The notes: generated from the sequence alone by a model not told the origin. A stretch of 64,000 nt of DNA from Ochlerotatus camptorhynchus (GCF_037179485.1 NW_027040943.1:2418001-2482000), one strand, 5' to 3'. Shown: positions 45,836 to 58,339, numbered from the stretch's first letter. Made by a program: numbers and translations.

Positions 45836-46737
45836 ATTCATATCTTTTCAGGTTCAAGCAGAATGATGTGCAACCAAGTGGTATTCGTTTGTGATGACTG
45901 TGTTTGGGAAAAAGGCTTATTTCATGAAATCAGTGATAAAATTATCATTTGTACATTTTCAATAGTTTAATTACAGAAAAATTGGAAAATATTTATTTCA
46001 ACAGGTTCGTAATGTAATATCCTATCGATTGGCCTATTTGGATTTTAATTTCATCTATAAATGACAAAGTATCAAGCGTTCAAAACCTAACACTCCTTCA
46101 CCACACATATTTTTTGATTTGCACCCCAGTATAGTCGACAAAGACGTAGTTCTACGTCAAAAGTAATTTTTAACACAAATATGTATATATCTCAAATGAT
46201 GTTATGAGGCTTCATGAAGTACAAATGTCTCAAAAACATTACATCTAACAAGATTTCAATGAACCTGTAAATTATGAATATCTAAGCTCCAGGCAATGTC
46301 GAGAATTATAGATATTTTGATAACACAACTGTGTGTCCCACAAAATGTTACTGGGCTTAATTAGGCTGTACGGGTTCGAACATTTGATCAAGATGATGCT
46401 TTGTTGAGCCTGGAGATCTCCATGATCTAAACTCCATAATGATTTCAACTTTTATTACTACGTTTCTCCTGCTCAGGCCTCTTGTATTGATAAATGCTTT
46501 CTTCAACATACAAAGAGAACGTTGAGGCTCACCTTTTGCAGGAAACTCTTAGATTTTATGTGAATTCATAATTCCATGAGACTTTGGAGATATAGGTCAT
46601 CAAGATGTTCATGAAAATCCCATCTCATATTTTTTTTTGTATAGCAAACGTATTGTCGAACTATTAAGCTGACAGATGTAGATTGACAACAATAATGTGG
46701 CACAACACGCACAAGATTGCGCTTCTGTGTTCTTTTT
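45836..46737. other. No recognisable gene
   Basis: Contains GACGTAGTTCTACGTC (46143-46158) beside CCCCAGTATAG, matching in inverted order the left end of the 40.0-kb element. Confidence 0.45.
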
Positions 46738-46880
46738 ATTTCCTTGATTTGTTTTCCATCGATTTTGTTTTCCGTGCTGAGCACCAATGCTACCGACGCC
46801 AGGGAGGCAGTTCCCACACATGGACCCTACCTATCGACCCATCATCTCATGAACCGGGGACCAACGGCTTTACTTCCCTA
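46738..46880 (-). mobile_element. Feilai-like SINE fragment, 5' truncated
   Basis: Only the body and second-type tail are present, including AAGTAAAGCCGTTGGTCCCC. The tRNA head is missing. Confidence 0.75.
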
Positions 46881-47857
46881 ACGGTCTAATCAGCGTATTG
46901 TAGATAGTCAACTTCGTGCGGCGGAGAATTTTATATTGGGTATATTGATATTCTCGATTAAACTCTAGCGATCTGAATCGTAAGGGACTAACTGCGATGA
47001 TCGATTCTCTTCATCTCAGTGTCCACCGATTAGTTTTCAGGTTAAAAAATTAATTTCTTTGTATGTCGAGGTTAATTGCTATTACTATTGTTTGTGCATC
47101 AGGGGCAACTAACACAACATGCATAAGCATGCGATCAATTGACGTTTGAGTGCTTTTTATGAGTTTAAAATAAAATGATTTTTAGTGCCGTGAATGTGAG
47201 TGCGTGAATATGCATGAGAATATCAAGCGTGAATTTTGTTTGCGCATTAAAGTTTTTTCTCGCAAGGAGGCTCAATTATGTAATAAGATTTGAGATTTTT
47301 CTCTTTTGTTAATTCTGACATATCCTGATAACTTTAGGCGTCTAAAGTGGAATAGCTGTGTAAAGGAAGAGAGAAAGATTAGTAATTTATTTTTAATTCC
47401 ACTACCACAAGGATCAAGGATAAGCAATTAAGGTAGTGGAACAGCTACTTTTTTGACTTCTTTCAAATTATCAAGACATTAAAACTACCAAAAAACGTAG
47501 AACATAAACATTTGGACTTTTCAAACTTTACTTATTGTACAATTGTGTTGTTATTTTTGAACAGAAGTACAGGCTATAATAAAGTATACATCGGAATTTT
47601 TTAGCCTCTCAAAAAAAAAAATAAAAAAACTGTAACTTTTTAGCTTAAGTGTATTAAAATTTCTGAAATGTTTGCTATTGGTAGATCAAATACTCGTGGT
47701 TTATTTGTATTGTTTTGAGTTTAATTGACTGTGTTTATATAAAGTTTGAGCAACTAACTGAAAACGAAATACATACGTCATTTAGGCAAATAGCTCTCAT
47801 AATCATTAGCAACTGTTTCCATTATATCTTTTGGTAAAAAGTAGCAGAGAATTGTGT
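46881..47857. other. No recognisable gene
   Basis: AT-rich. GATGATCGATTCTCTTCATC at 46996 is a remnant of the CGACAGTGAGCAT MITE arm. Confidence 0.45.
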
Positions 47858-47920
47858 TCTGACGCGACAATGGTTTTAAAAGCCTATTTTTGGAACATTG
47901 TCGCGTCACGAAATGCTTGA
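47858..47920. repeat. 13-bp inverted repeat TGACGCGACAATG
   Basis: Perfect arms with a loop of about 24 nt. Possibly a MITE remnant. Confidence 0.65.
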
Positions 47921-47987
47921 CAATATTCCAACTTTTGTCAAACTTTTTGAAAAAAAAACTGAATTCACACCAATTTAAATATTCATA

Positions 47988-48165
47988 TTGATGAATCTAC
48001 GCAAAACTGCACCAGTGCATGCGACACCTAGGTTTGAAATCCAAAACCACAAAAGTGATGATGTACTAAAAATATTCCATACGATTTGAAAGGTAGCAAA
48101 ACGTCATAATCATTTTAACATCATTTCCATCTGCTGGACGACCGTAACGTAGATTCATCAATAGC
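47988..48165. mobile_element. MITE with TTGATGAATCTACG ends
   Basis: Perfect 13-14-bp inverted ends bound about 175 bp of non-coding sequence. Confidence 0.7.
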
Positions 48166-48952
48166 TAACAACTCGTGGAACAAAATTCATTGGAAAATCG
48201 GTAAACGAAACTGTTTTTTTTTTTTTGTGATCTGTTTTATTTGTACAGGCTTAATTGAATAAACTTTACAGAGCCAAGTTATCACTTTTATTGTTATGAT
48301 GATATGGAGCTACCACTTACAGTAGCAAGAAAACTGTCGGGAGACTGTGAACTATCCTCGCTGTTAGACTTGATCAAGTTTAATAGCCTCTAACTGTACT
48401 CAACCTGCCATTGTATGAAGGGCCAAAAACGATTTGGGTGAATCCGTGGGCAGCATCGTCATCCATGGGATAAATAAGAATCTCCTTCCAACAACAGGAT
48501 CATCCCGCCCTCTTTTCACGAAATGTTAAGGGAGTTGGCAATTTCACTCTTGCCATCCATTTCGCTTCAATCGGGTACCCTGATGGACCCTCCCGTACCC
48601 AGCATATAATGTTTCATATAATAATGGAATGAAAGCTCCCATAAATATGCTGTCGCTACCATGGTTGGCATACACAGTTTTGTTCACGAACTGCCAATTT
48701 GCTTATAACTTTGCACACAGTTGACGAAACATAGTTTTTTTGAAGCAGTAGTTTAAAATGGCACAAACAGAGTACTGAGTGAAAAGTTATTAACAAATGA
48801 GCGGTTGGTGTGTACAACTGTGCATGACAAGCATGGTTCGTACTTCTTCATCCGATGTTAAGGTGATTTACGGTTTAGCGACTTTGCAGTCAATTTAATT
48901 GTTTATAGGAAAGTTTGAACATACTGAGAGGTAAGCACATGTTAAGGTGTTT
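48166..48952. other. No recognisable gene
   Basis: 48300-48600 is less AT-rich and may be decayed retroelement sequence. No motif identified. Confidence 0.4.
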
Positions 48953-49061
48953 CGCTGTGAGATCCTTATTCTAGTAATCACTTCGAAACTTCAAGTGTAC
49001 ACAGATCAGCTTCAAGTACACGTACCACAATGAAACTGTAACTCCACGTTTGCTACACTGC

Positions 49062-49100
49062 AGCTTGAGCTTGAGCTTGAGCTTGAGCTTGAGCTTGATT
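49062..49100 (+). repeat. (TTGAGC)n microsatellite
   Basis: Six consecutive GCTTGA hexamers lie at the junction of the 1.86-kb insertion, probably its 3' tail. Confidence 0.9.
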
Positions 49101-50921
49101 GACCGCCCACGGTTGCTACTCTGTTATTGCCAGATCAGCTGTAATTACACAGAGAACCAATAGACGATGCTTGGGACTAGCAATCATCCTCAATGTGTAA
49201 AAACTGGTGATCTTAAATTAGGCAATACCAGCGCCGGCCGCGCCCGAACACAGGTCAAGAAAGGAATGGGAAGGATTGTGTTGACATGACACTCGCTTTG
49301 ATGGAAGCCGAGAACACCTCTGCACTTCCACGAGGAATCACTGGGATGTTGGATAAGAGGGTTGGGTTTGCAGCAGGGTTCGTTTTGGTAAACGATAAGC
49401 TGAATTTATGTCCTAACGATCATATAACGCGAAGGAGCTTGGGACTAAACCCACGGTCTTCTGCTCAGTAAGCAAAAACGTTTGCCACTAGGCAGACGAG
49501 CACCTTTTTAATCACCGAGTTGCTGTTATTACCATGTAGTCATATTAACAAATAAAACGATTGACGAATCTTGAATTTGGATGGGCCTGAGATTAGACTC
49601 ATGATGTTCTGCTCAGTAAGCAAAAACGGTTGCTCTAAGGCCACCGAGCCCCTCATATCACATAATACCGTTGCTCAAATTTTTGTATCCATTCAAACCC
49701 GGAACCAACGACAACAACGAGTTTCGCAAAATACACGATACACAAGCGATTTTACCATAAATTTCTTTGATATGTAAGGACCTGGGACCGCGTTTTTTTG
49801 CTCAGTGAGCAGGCCACTGTAACCGACGATCTTTCAAATTCGAAAACTAAAAACTACGAAAAAGTACTTAGGCCTTCATTAAGTTCCACTTTCACGCGAC
49901 GTTCATGTTTCAATTTGCTCTTTACGTATTGTTCAGACTATAAATAGGCCCTTTTCAAAAGTTACGCTAGAAATAACCACAATCGTCGCCTACCTCGCAA
50001 AACTGGTTCCAAACGACAACAAAGGCATAAGCAACGATGGATTGTTGAACTTTGCCGGCTCCAGTGGTGTAGTGCACAGCAAAAAAAATGTAATATTGAT
50101 CAACGTAATTCAAGCTGATGTATGAAATAATGATGTAATTGTAATTTTGTAATTTATCAGCACACACCCTGGTCGACCACTGTAAACTAATCTGCCGTTA
50201 AGCGCGTGTGTACCTACTGAAACCTAGCCGTAGGCCTATGCTAGACCGTGAAAAGAGAGAAACAGAACTATACGAAATTACACCTGCTGAAAAAAAGATA
50301 AGTCTATTATTTTGGTTAGTGATCGTTTGGATTTGGGTCACCCCACGTTGTGTTTAGCTTAGTATAAATAAATAATACTATATAGTCATATAAATCACCA
50401 CAGCTCATTATCTTCAGCGTTATCGGTTTTGTTTCTGGATCTTTAGTTGCCTCTGTGATATACTTACTTGCGGCATACTATTTTGGGAGTGTATATGAGC
50501 GTGTACCATGTACGGTAGCTCATCTCTCATCGTGATGGTGGGACATAGTAGACAAATTAGAGAGAAAACAAGGAGGTATTAGTATTAGTTATATGTAAAC
50601 AAACAAAACAAAAGAAGAGAAGAGGAAAGAAGAGCAGAAAAATAAAAAGGGGATAAAGTAGATAACACAGAATAGAAACGTAGGCAGATTATTAGAAAGG
50701 CATTATCCGAGTCCTCAATCAAATGTCACTCCCGCCAAGATCTCAGCGAAACCCTCCCCGCCGAGACCCGCACAGCCGAGCTCGGTAGAAAAAACTAAGT
50801 GTGTAGATAGATTAGTAGGAAAATAAATAAAACTACTTTATGACTCAAAGTGCAATGAATGAGCGTTAGTTTCGGGATCATTTCAGTTTTAGAGTTATGT
50901 TAGTTTTGATCCGTAATCAGC
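49065..50921. mobile_element. 1.86-kb insertion flanked by a 24-bp duplication, TTGAGC-repeat end
   Basis: The host repeat (intact at 7450-7690) is interrupted here. 49041-49064 and 50922-50945 are the same 24 bp with one difference, the pattern of a non-LTR retroposon duplication. The left end is (TTGAGC)6-like, consistent with a tandem 3' tail of a minus-strand element. The interior has two copies of a TGCTCAGTAAGCAAAAACG segment (49460, 49610) and no RT ORF. It is probably non-autonomous. Confidence 0.6.
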
Positions 50922-51067
50922 ACTCCACGTTTGCTAAACTGCAGCATACATAAAGTAGCAATTTCAGGTGAAATGAGGCTTTAATTGATGAGATTTATGT
51001 AATTTAAAAATCGAAGTGGTAGTGCATGTATAACCTTCGGGGCGGTTATTTGTGGACTCTACAAGGA

Positions 51068-51551
51068 ATCACCTTTAAAACAGACTCTCGCCACTTCTTC
51101 CATACACAGCAGCGTAAACACGAAACTCATTCTACACACTCTGCTCCAACTAGGGGGATCTCAGCAGAGAAAAAAAAATGACTGCGTCGACTTTCCATCA
51201 CCAATCACTCGCTACACAACGGTTTTAGTTCGCCATTACACAGTCTGTAAGACGCAGCGCCAGCTCCTCACCGTCCGAATCAACGTCGTAATCAGAATCA
51301 ACAACTCCAGCGACCGAAAACAAACGCGTCTAACAGTGACCACGGCACACTTCGATTGCATTTCTGAAACACAACCTCAACGCACAAACACGACGACGAC
51401 AACATCCGACAAGCGCCTTCCGTCCGGGAGGCGGAACGCCAGGCCAGCACGCAGCAAACAAGGGAAGAAAAAATGGCACAAACAGAGCACTTCACGAGCT
51501 GAACTGCTAACGTTGAAAGCCAAACGCGAACTGTGCCAAGTTATAATTTTT
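51068..51551. other. GC-richer island of unknown nature
   Basis: Clearly richer in C and CG than its surroundings, with short frames on both strands (51298-51563) lacking recognised motifs. Could be a retroelement 5' region or an unannotated exon/promoter. The Feilai-like SINE inserted at its right edge. Confidence 0.35.
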
Positions 51552-51565
51552 ATTATACATTAAAT

Positions 51566-51872
51566 CGGCGCCGGTGGTGTAGTAGTAAGCGTGACTGCTT
51601 TCTAACACCCCAATGGGTCTGGGTTCAATCCCAGCCGAGGTAGATGGGATTTATCTGAGGCATAAAAATCTCTGGTCACGTCTTCCTTCGGAAGGGAAGT
51701 AAAGCCGTTGGTCCCGGCCCAGGTATGGTTGTGAATGGGTGCGATATCCTACGCAGGTGTGGAAGCTGCCTTCCTGCACATTCGGTTGCCGTCAATGGAT
51801 GGCAATCGATGTCCGTCGGTGATTGGCACTAGATTGCGGAACAGAGACCGACGTTAAATAAAGGAAAAGAAG
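51566..51872 (+). mobile_element. Feilai-like SINE, full length with 14-bp target duplication
   Basis: The copy starts CGGCGCCGGTGGTGTAGTAG, has the B-box GGGTTCAATCCCAG, and ends GTTAAATAAAGGAAAAGAAG. ATTATACATTAAAT is present at 51552-51565 and 51873-51886. It is the best-preserved copy here and about 85-90% like the one in TAF2 by eye. Confidence 0.9.
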
Positions 51873-51999
51873 ATTATACATTAAATAATCTTAAGACTAG
51901 AGGTAAGGAAATTGGACCGAATACTCGCGGTCATTTCGAGGTTAGTGGAGATTTGCAATCTTATAGATGGGGAAAGGGAGGAAGAGGTTTTTTTTCCCT

Positions 52000-52253
52000 A
52001 TATTTGTTTTCCGTCGATCTTGCTTTTCGTACTGAGTATCAATGCTACCGGCGCCAGGGAGGCAGCTCCCACACCTAGACCCTATCTATCGACCCATCAA
52101 TTCATGGACCGGGGACCAACGGCTTTGCTTCCCTTCCAAAGGAAGGCGTGATAAGAGATTTTATGCCTCAGAAAATCCCACCGACTGGGATTGAACCCAG
52201 GACATTTGTGGTGAGAGACATTCACGCTTACCACAACACCATCGGCGCCGCTG
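52000..52253 (-). mobile_element. Feilai-like SINE, second 3'-tail type
   Basis: Minus-strand copy with degraded head (GGCGCCGATGGTGTTGTGG) and the tail ending CGACGGAAAACAAATATAGG. It is inserted 130 bp from the plus-strand copy, giving opposed SINEs. Confidence 0.8.
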
Positions 52254-52447
52254 AGGAGGAGATTAGTATTACAATATTTATGTTCCATAGGAAGTAATTG
52301 CAAAAAGTCACGTGTTGTCGCGGCACATAACTATTCCATCATCAGGATACGAATGAACCGCAAAATATGTTCTGATTATTTATTTTCATAAGAAAACATC
52401 TCAATTTTCCGATGAAGTTTTGGATTTTCGAATTATGTATTTATAAA

Positions 52448-52676
52448 AATTCCGGTCTGGTCGAATCTTTCGGATTGGACATTTTGTCGGCTTCCCTAGG
52501 CATAGAGTATAATTTTACTTGTCATACAATTATACTAATGCTAAAATGGTACAGGCATCGAAAGCTCTCAATTAATAACCATTGAAGTGCATTTAGAACA
52601 CTAAGTTTAGAGCACGCAATAAGTTAATATGCGCTAGAAAATAAGCTTGAAATGCGAAGAAGAATAAGAAGAATCT
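52448..52676 (+). mobile_element. Second-family SINE, 5'-truncated copy
   Basis: It shares GCATAGAGTATAA, GGTACAGGCATCGAAAGCTC and the GAAGAATAAGAAGAATC tail with the copy at 21.6-21.9 kb but lacks the tRNA head. Confidence 0.75.
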
Positions 52677-53179
52677 ATTAAAATATGCAAAATCATGCGT
52701 ACAATGCGTCTAAGCGTTGACGCGTCACGCTGGATTGGGTTCACACTTATTTTAATTTTTAAGTGAAAATGCCCAAAGAATCAAGTGCGCTGACATCATT
52801 ACAAAACTTTTTTTCCTTAATTTCCCTTCAGCACTGAATGCTGATTATTTGAGCATCTTAATAATACTTAAATGCGTACGATTAATAAACTACAGCTTTT
52901 CTGTTCAAGTAATCGAATCCGGTAGGTTTAATTAATCTCAGGGAACGGAAAAGGCATGTTTCAGTCCAATTACCTTTATTTCGCTGTTTGTTGAGTTCTT
53001 GAACATTGCCCAACAGTACCTACTCCTATGTAAACATGTCCAGGAAATATATAGCACTAGGTTTCATAAACTGCATGCTCTTCCCCTGATTCTTCCCTCA
53101 AAAATGTTAACCTTTTTAACCTCTACCACGCCCCGTAACGTGGGTAGACCACCTTTTCGTGGTACGTTACGGGATGTAA
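52677..53179. other. Spacer with a short hairpin
   Basis: CCCGTAACGT/ACGTTACGGG at 53133-53174 is the only structure. Otherwise AT-rich. Confidence 0.45.
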
Positions 53180-53668
53180 GATCTACCACCGATTCCTAGT
53201 CCTGACTTCTTCAAAGATTTTATTAAACAATCGATAGATTTTTCTAAAATTACTTTTATGTCAGATGGGGCAGCATCACAATACAAAAAAAAAAACTTTG
53301 CTAGTCTGTGTAGATTTCAGTCAAAGCATGGATTAGAAGCAGAATGGCATTTTTTTGCAACGTCTCATGGAAAAGGTCCCTGTGATACCATTGGTGGTAC
53401 TCTCAAGCAAATGGCAAAGAGAGATAGTCTTGCTCGAGATTATGGAAACACCATAACAACTCCACGAGAATTATATAACTGGGCAGTTGAACAAACAGAT
53501 AAAAATATCACAAAACTATGTTTCGAGTACATATCCACTGAACAGTACTTTGAAATGTCAGAAGAACTCGAAGAACTATATAACAGCACAAAGACAATAT
53601 CTGGCACACAGAAATTCCACAGTTTTTTGCCTATAACTGGTGACAAAGTAGCGGCAAAAAGGTTCTAA
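53180..53668 (+). pseudogene. Fragment of a repeat-borne protein with SDGAASQYK and SHGKGPCD motifs
   Basis: An open frame without a convincing start covers about 160 codons, containing FKDFIKQSIDFSKITFMSDG, WHFFATSHGKGPCDTIGG and TLKQMAKRDSLARDYGN. I have the impression of a conserved domain seen in many uncharacterised, repeat-like insect proteins. The spacing of SDG...QYK and SHGKG.CD resembles an RNase-H-type transposase core, but I cannot name the superfamily. It stops at 53668 with a short charged remnant after the stop. A second degenerate piece at 54110-54290 (WTEDDLETRKK in another frame) may belong to the same ancestral ORF. It is probably a dead transposon gene. Confidence 0.5.
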
Positions 53669-54299
53669 TTCAGAAGATGAACCAAAAATATTTAACTTGA
53701 TTGGAAAAAGGAAAAAATAGCATGTATGAAAATAGGTTTAAAACATTGAAAATATATATATATAAATGATATATGAAAAATCTTGTCTTTTTTCTCTCAC
53801 ATATTATCAAATTTTGCATCAGTAGTAGACAACAGAATAAGGGAATGATATTTTTTTGACAAGGTCTACATGTCCAAATAGTTTTATTGAACTCTGAGAG
53901 ATTGCTGCCAATTTCAAATACGATTTGGCGAGAAATGCATCATGAGCCCTTTTCATATGAAATTCTCGATTAATCAAAGTGAACTTAAGTGCTGATTAGA
54001 CAAAATTGAATCGCAAATTGAGCTTCATTGGATTCTGAGATGATTTTGAGTTTCACTGGTTTAGTTTTGTGTGAAAATGGCAAATCAAAAAAAAAAAATC
54101 AGTTCAGACATGAAAAAGTTTTTGTAAGAAAAACTTTTTTTCCTCAGAAGTGCCCATCTCGCGATGTATGGACAGGTTTTTTTTCAGTAATCAAAGGAAC
54201 ACATCTTAGTCCTTGTTACTTTTTATGCCTTGTTGATAGTGATAAGTCCTCGGGTTGCCTGGACCGAGGATGATCTTGAAACAAGGAAAAAATGAGTTA

Positions 54300-54695
54300 G
54301 TTAGTATTCACCTATGTATGTGATTCCTAATCTTCTATTCGTTGTTCCCTAGTTTGAAGTGGTTAAGACTAGGGTTCTGATGCATGGTCATTATCGGTTT
54401 CATAGCTTGTTTTTGTTGTTAAGGAATCCAATTTTGACTGACAAAGGGGCGCGCCTTTGGAGGGTGTTTCAACACTCCGAAGGGTATAAATAGCGGAACC
54501 TTTCAGTTAGAATCGATTCCGTGCGATGAAGGCAAGAATGACAACTGTATCAAAACCGAATACTTCATCATTTCTCAATAGTGATGGAGTAAAACGACAT
54601 GCACTAAACTAAGGACACGGGATATACTACAATAGATCAAATTACTGGTCGCAGTGGTGTTATGTCCCGAACAGAGGAAAAAAAAAAAACCTCTA
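54300..54695 (+). mobile_element. Promoter-bearing repeat, possible solo LTR
   Basis: TATAAATAG (54485) is followed by an arthropod-type initiator TTTCAGTTAG at 54501-54510. The downstream part (GAATACTTCATCATTTCTCA) recurs inverted at 60640-60775 and the promoter part at 63505-63610. An LTR is the simplest reading, but ends and target duplications were not resolved. Confidence 0.4.
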
Positions 54696-54881
54696 CCATG
54701 AGTAATCGGTCCACTCCATTAAAGTTATTCTTGTTAATCTACAAACAATGAAATGTCAGCTCCGTAAAGCAACACAATCGAGCCTTCCAAAGAAATGAAA
54801 TAAAAGAAAAGTGATTGGTAGTTCATAGTTAATCCAAAACAGGGTGATAGAGGATCTTAAACCATGAAACAAATCTCGATT

Positions 54882-55100
54882 ACTTTTTCGAAGGGACGTA
54901 TCAGCTTTTGTAAACAATGCATTTGATCGTCAATTTGGCGTAATTGGTAGCTTGCACACCCATATTAACAACACTATCAGGTAGGGAAAAATTTCCCCTG
55001 TATGATAGTGGTGTTAGCATGCGTAAGCGAGCTGCCAGTTACGCCGAATCGACGATCAAATGCATTGTTTACAAAAGCTGATACGTCCCTTTGAAAAAGT
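54882..55100. mobile_element. Hairpin MITE with GTAAACAATGCATTTGATCG arms
   Basis: ACTTTTTCGAAGGGACGTAT at the left is inverted at the right with one difference. The core at 54976-55006 is AGGTAGGGAAAAATTTCCCC. Confidence 0.85.
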
Positions 55101-55261
55101 CATCGAGAAATGTTCTGCAGTATTTCCTTATTTATTTCTTATAACGGAGTTGGTTAGGTTTTAATGTTTGTGACCGCCCTACATTATTATTTATCTTTAT
55201 TAGGGAGGCTTTCAGCCTTGGGCTGGTTCGCCTCCATCACCGCCCTACATTTGAACCGTCC

Positions 55262-56082
55262 CTGAACTACATTTTTTCGCATAACTTTGGCATCAGATTG
55301 AAAAGCATAAGCAATGTATGCATAGTCATTAGACTGAGCTCAAACGGTTCCAAATCGGGTCCTGATAAGTCTCCCAAAATTTGAACTCACTCGATAATAA
55401 ACTGACTTGGCACAAACCATTTGAAGTTTATATGGAAATTACTATAGGAAAACCAAATATTTTGTTCATATCCATCTAACAATTTACCAATGATAACTGA
55501 GCTCGTAAATTTTCTCAGCTACAACTTTGTCCTTAACCACTTTTCAATATAATGTAAGCATCAAAAGTTATCAATAATTCAAGCCACTAATGTCTTACGA
55601 TTATGCTCAATCAACTGTTCAGCAGGCAACATTGGTGTTTCTGGCGCTTGGAATAGAGCACAAAAATCATGGCTACTATGTCACACTGCAAGATACAGTG
55701 TTGCTCACAAAACAGCTGCTTAATCATGTCATAAGATTATCAATCTCTTAAACAATTAATAACTATTTTATTTGACGTTTGGCTCAACAACTATATTCTG
55801 CTAAGTTGAAGCTGAGAAAATTTTCCATAAGTATAGCTTTTGAATTTTTTAACAGTGCAATATGGAAAAAGGTAAGACGACAATGAACAAAAAGTTTTGA
55901 TTTCCCATAGTAATTTCCATATAAACTTCAAATGGTTTGTGCCAAGTCAGTTTCTTTGCAAATGAGTTCAACTTTTGGGAGGCTAATCAGGACCCGATTT
56001 GGAACCGTATGAGCACTGTGGAGCGAAAATGTCAAAATTTGCATCAGTCTAATAGTCATGTAGTCCAGGTATTAGGCTACAC
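55262..56082. mobile_element. Foldback element, ~280-bp arms
   Basis: CCAAATCGGGTCCTGATAAG and TTGAAGTTTATATGGAAATT in the left arm are inverted at 55910-56010. ATTTTCTCAGCT(A/T)CAACTT pairs nearer the loop. Non-coding. Confidence 0.75.
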
Positions 56083-57280
56083 AAAATGCTAAGTAACTTA
56101 TGTTGCTACTTGTAACTCCACCAAGTTATAAACGCATGAACATTAGCAGTTTTTGTCGATTCCTGCGAAAATCTTTTCCCCTATGGAAATCGAGAAAAAA
56201 CTGCCCATATAAACAGAAATTTGAGACCAATGGGCCCAGGTCAATTTTTCACATTGGGCCTATTCATCATCATCTCTGGGGGTGCTCGGGGTTTAAGAAT
56301 GTGTAGGGAATTCCCTGATCGAACATTTTCAATAACACCGTATTATAGATCTAAATAAGTATACAGGAAGGATTTAACAGAAAAATTCAAAAGTAATGAA
56401 TATAGCAAATCGCAGTTTGATAAATATGCAAATTCGATATAAATGCAATGTTACTTAAACCGTTCTTCTCTTAGATTTTAAATGCTGTGTAGAATTTTCA
56501 AATGCCCCTAATTTTAACACAATTGATGTGGTCACTTTAATTTCGAAATCCCGAAAACCTATCTTGAACCAGAAATCATCATTCATCATGATTATAATTA
56601 TCGACATGGAAAATGTCATCAAGATATGCTTATAACATGTTATATGTAACTGCTCAGTCTGGGCAGTGTTGAATCCCAGTTTGATGTTGTTTAAAAAGTT
56701 AAATTTCAACCACGTTCAACCTTATACCACAAACGAAGTGACAGACGACTAACTGGCGAAGAAATCAATTAAAATAATGTGGTTTGCTGCAATAGAATTT
56801 TCTTAGAAGTTTGCGCCATCAGCCACAAGGTGGGCTAGTTTTTTTGTTTTGATTTGAACAAAGTTGTGTTTGTGTGCAATGCTCTTTGGCAGTGTGCAAA
56901 GAGTGTATTCAGTATTCAGTTTTGAGTAGAGTGAAAGAGATAGAACCAAAACATTCTAGTACATTTGGTGAAAATGCTAGTACAATCTAGTAGTAGTGTT
57001 GCCATGTGGTACACTTAAAAACAATAACAGGTTCATCCAGCCCTGTGGAAGGCGCGTAGGCAACATGTTATACCGTGACAGTAGGCCCAGCACAGCAAAA
57101 TAAATTATTTGAGCCCGGGACATGCTGTCTACTGTCAAACGCTGCTGTTGGTATAGGCCTTGTCACTGGCCTGGGTTCTTCACCAAAGTTTTTGAGCCGC
57201 TCCGTTTGTCACTTCGTTTGTGCTTATACGTGCTTATACCTTGTTTATGCTATAGTCAGACTACAGAGTTATATCTATAA
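56083..57280. other. No recognisable gene
   Basis: Frames at 56100-56306 and 57075-57284 have no motifs. Ends of the GTTATAACAT hairpin family lie at 56580-56670 and 57245-57275. Confidence 0.45.
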
Positions 57281-58085
57281 CTAACGATTTTAAATTGGTT
57301 CACTACTTGACTAGCCTATTGATCCCCAGCAAACGATTAACGTACCTCACTCTAGTCGAGATTCTAGTACTGAATTATGTTTGTTTTGATTCGCTATGAA
57401 AGTTTGACAGATAAAATGAGGTGTTCGTGGATTTTCCCTAAGAGGAAGAGGAGACAATAAGGTGACAAACGTATACAAACGCTAGAACTTTTACAACAGG
57501 GAATCTATTTTCCTGTATTTTGACAGTCGACTGCGTCGCCTATAATGACATAGTTTTTCACGCGAGAGAAGAAGAACACGTCACAGACAAAAAGAAGCCA
57601 GTTGTCTCCTCTTTCTTTCAGGACTTTTAATATGTTTCGAGGGATGCATCGATTAGCTAGGAACCGAAGAGAGTATCAGAGCTGAGCCAAAAAGTTTAGC
57701 ATGTTTCTTCGGGACCTTCTGGCCTATGGTTATATCATGTTATAAGTCTAGTCTTGTTGACATATTTATTGTTGATAATAATTATAACAATCTCGTAACA
57801 TGTTATAACCATAGAGGTAACTCTAAGACCAGAAGGTCCTGAAGAAACGTGCTCAACTTTTTGGCTCAGCTCTGGAACTATCTTCGGTCCCAAGCTAATC
57901 GATGCACCCTTCGAAACATAGGAAAATCCACGAACCCCTCATTTTATCTGTAAATTTTTCATAGAGAATCAAAACAAACATAGTGTATTACTAGAATTTT
58001 GACTAGAATGGAGTACGCTTATAGATGTACTTGGGAAATAGGCTAGTCAAGTAGTGAGTCAATTTAAAATCTTTAGTTTCCACCG
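57281..58085. mobile_element. Foldback of the ACTTGACTAGCC repeat with two other MITEs inside
   Basis: The left arm (57281-57722) and right arm (57813-58085) are inverted copies of the repeat. The left arm is interrupted at 57438-57627 by a MITE with AGAGGAGACAA/TTGTCTCCTCTTTC ends. A hairpin at 57723-57813 (CTATGGTTATA...TATAACCATAG) forms the loop. Confidence 0.7.
57438..57627. mobile_element. MITE with AAGAGGAGACAA ends
   Basis: AAGAGGAAGAGGAGACAATA and its inverse TTGTCTCCTCTTTC bound about 190 bp inside the left foldback arm. The repeat copies at 3.9 and 41.7 kb lack it. Confidence 0.65.
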
Positions 58086-58339
58086 GTTGCTATCAATCTG
58101 AACATAGCATAATGCCTTGTTCAAACGCTGGCAAGACTGGGGAGTTATAACATGTTATAACTCTGTAGTCTGAACGTAGTATCAGACAGCAATCTTATAA
58201 TATGTTATGATAATTATAGACAAGAAAAATGTCATCAATATACTTATAAGATCTTATAAATGCTCAGTCTGATCAGTGTTTTAACTAAACATGTTTACCC
58301 TGCGCACGGTTCATTCACCTGCATTAGTATTACATATCG

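Larger units (their letters stand above)
48953..51067 (+). repeat. Second copy of the 7450-7692 repeat, split by the 1.86-kb insertion
   Basis: Left part 48953-49064, right part 50922-51067. The two parts join exactly at the duplicated 24 bp. Confidence 0.8.

Noticed and set aside
46566..46889. ORFs around 46.7 kb
   Set aside because: They are translations of a SINE fragment.
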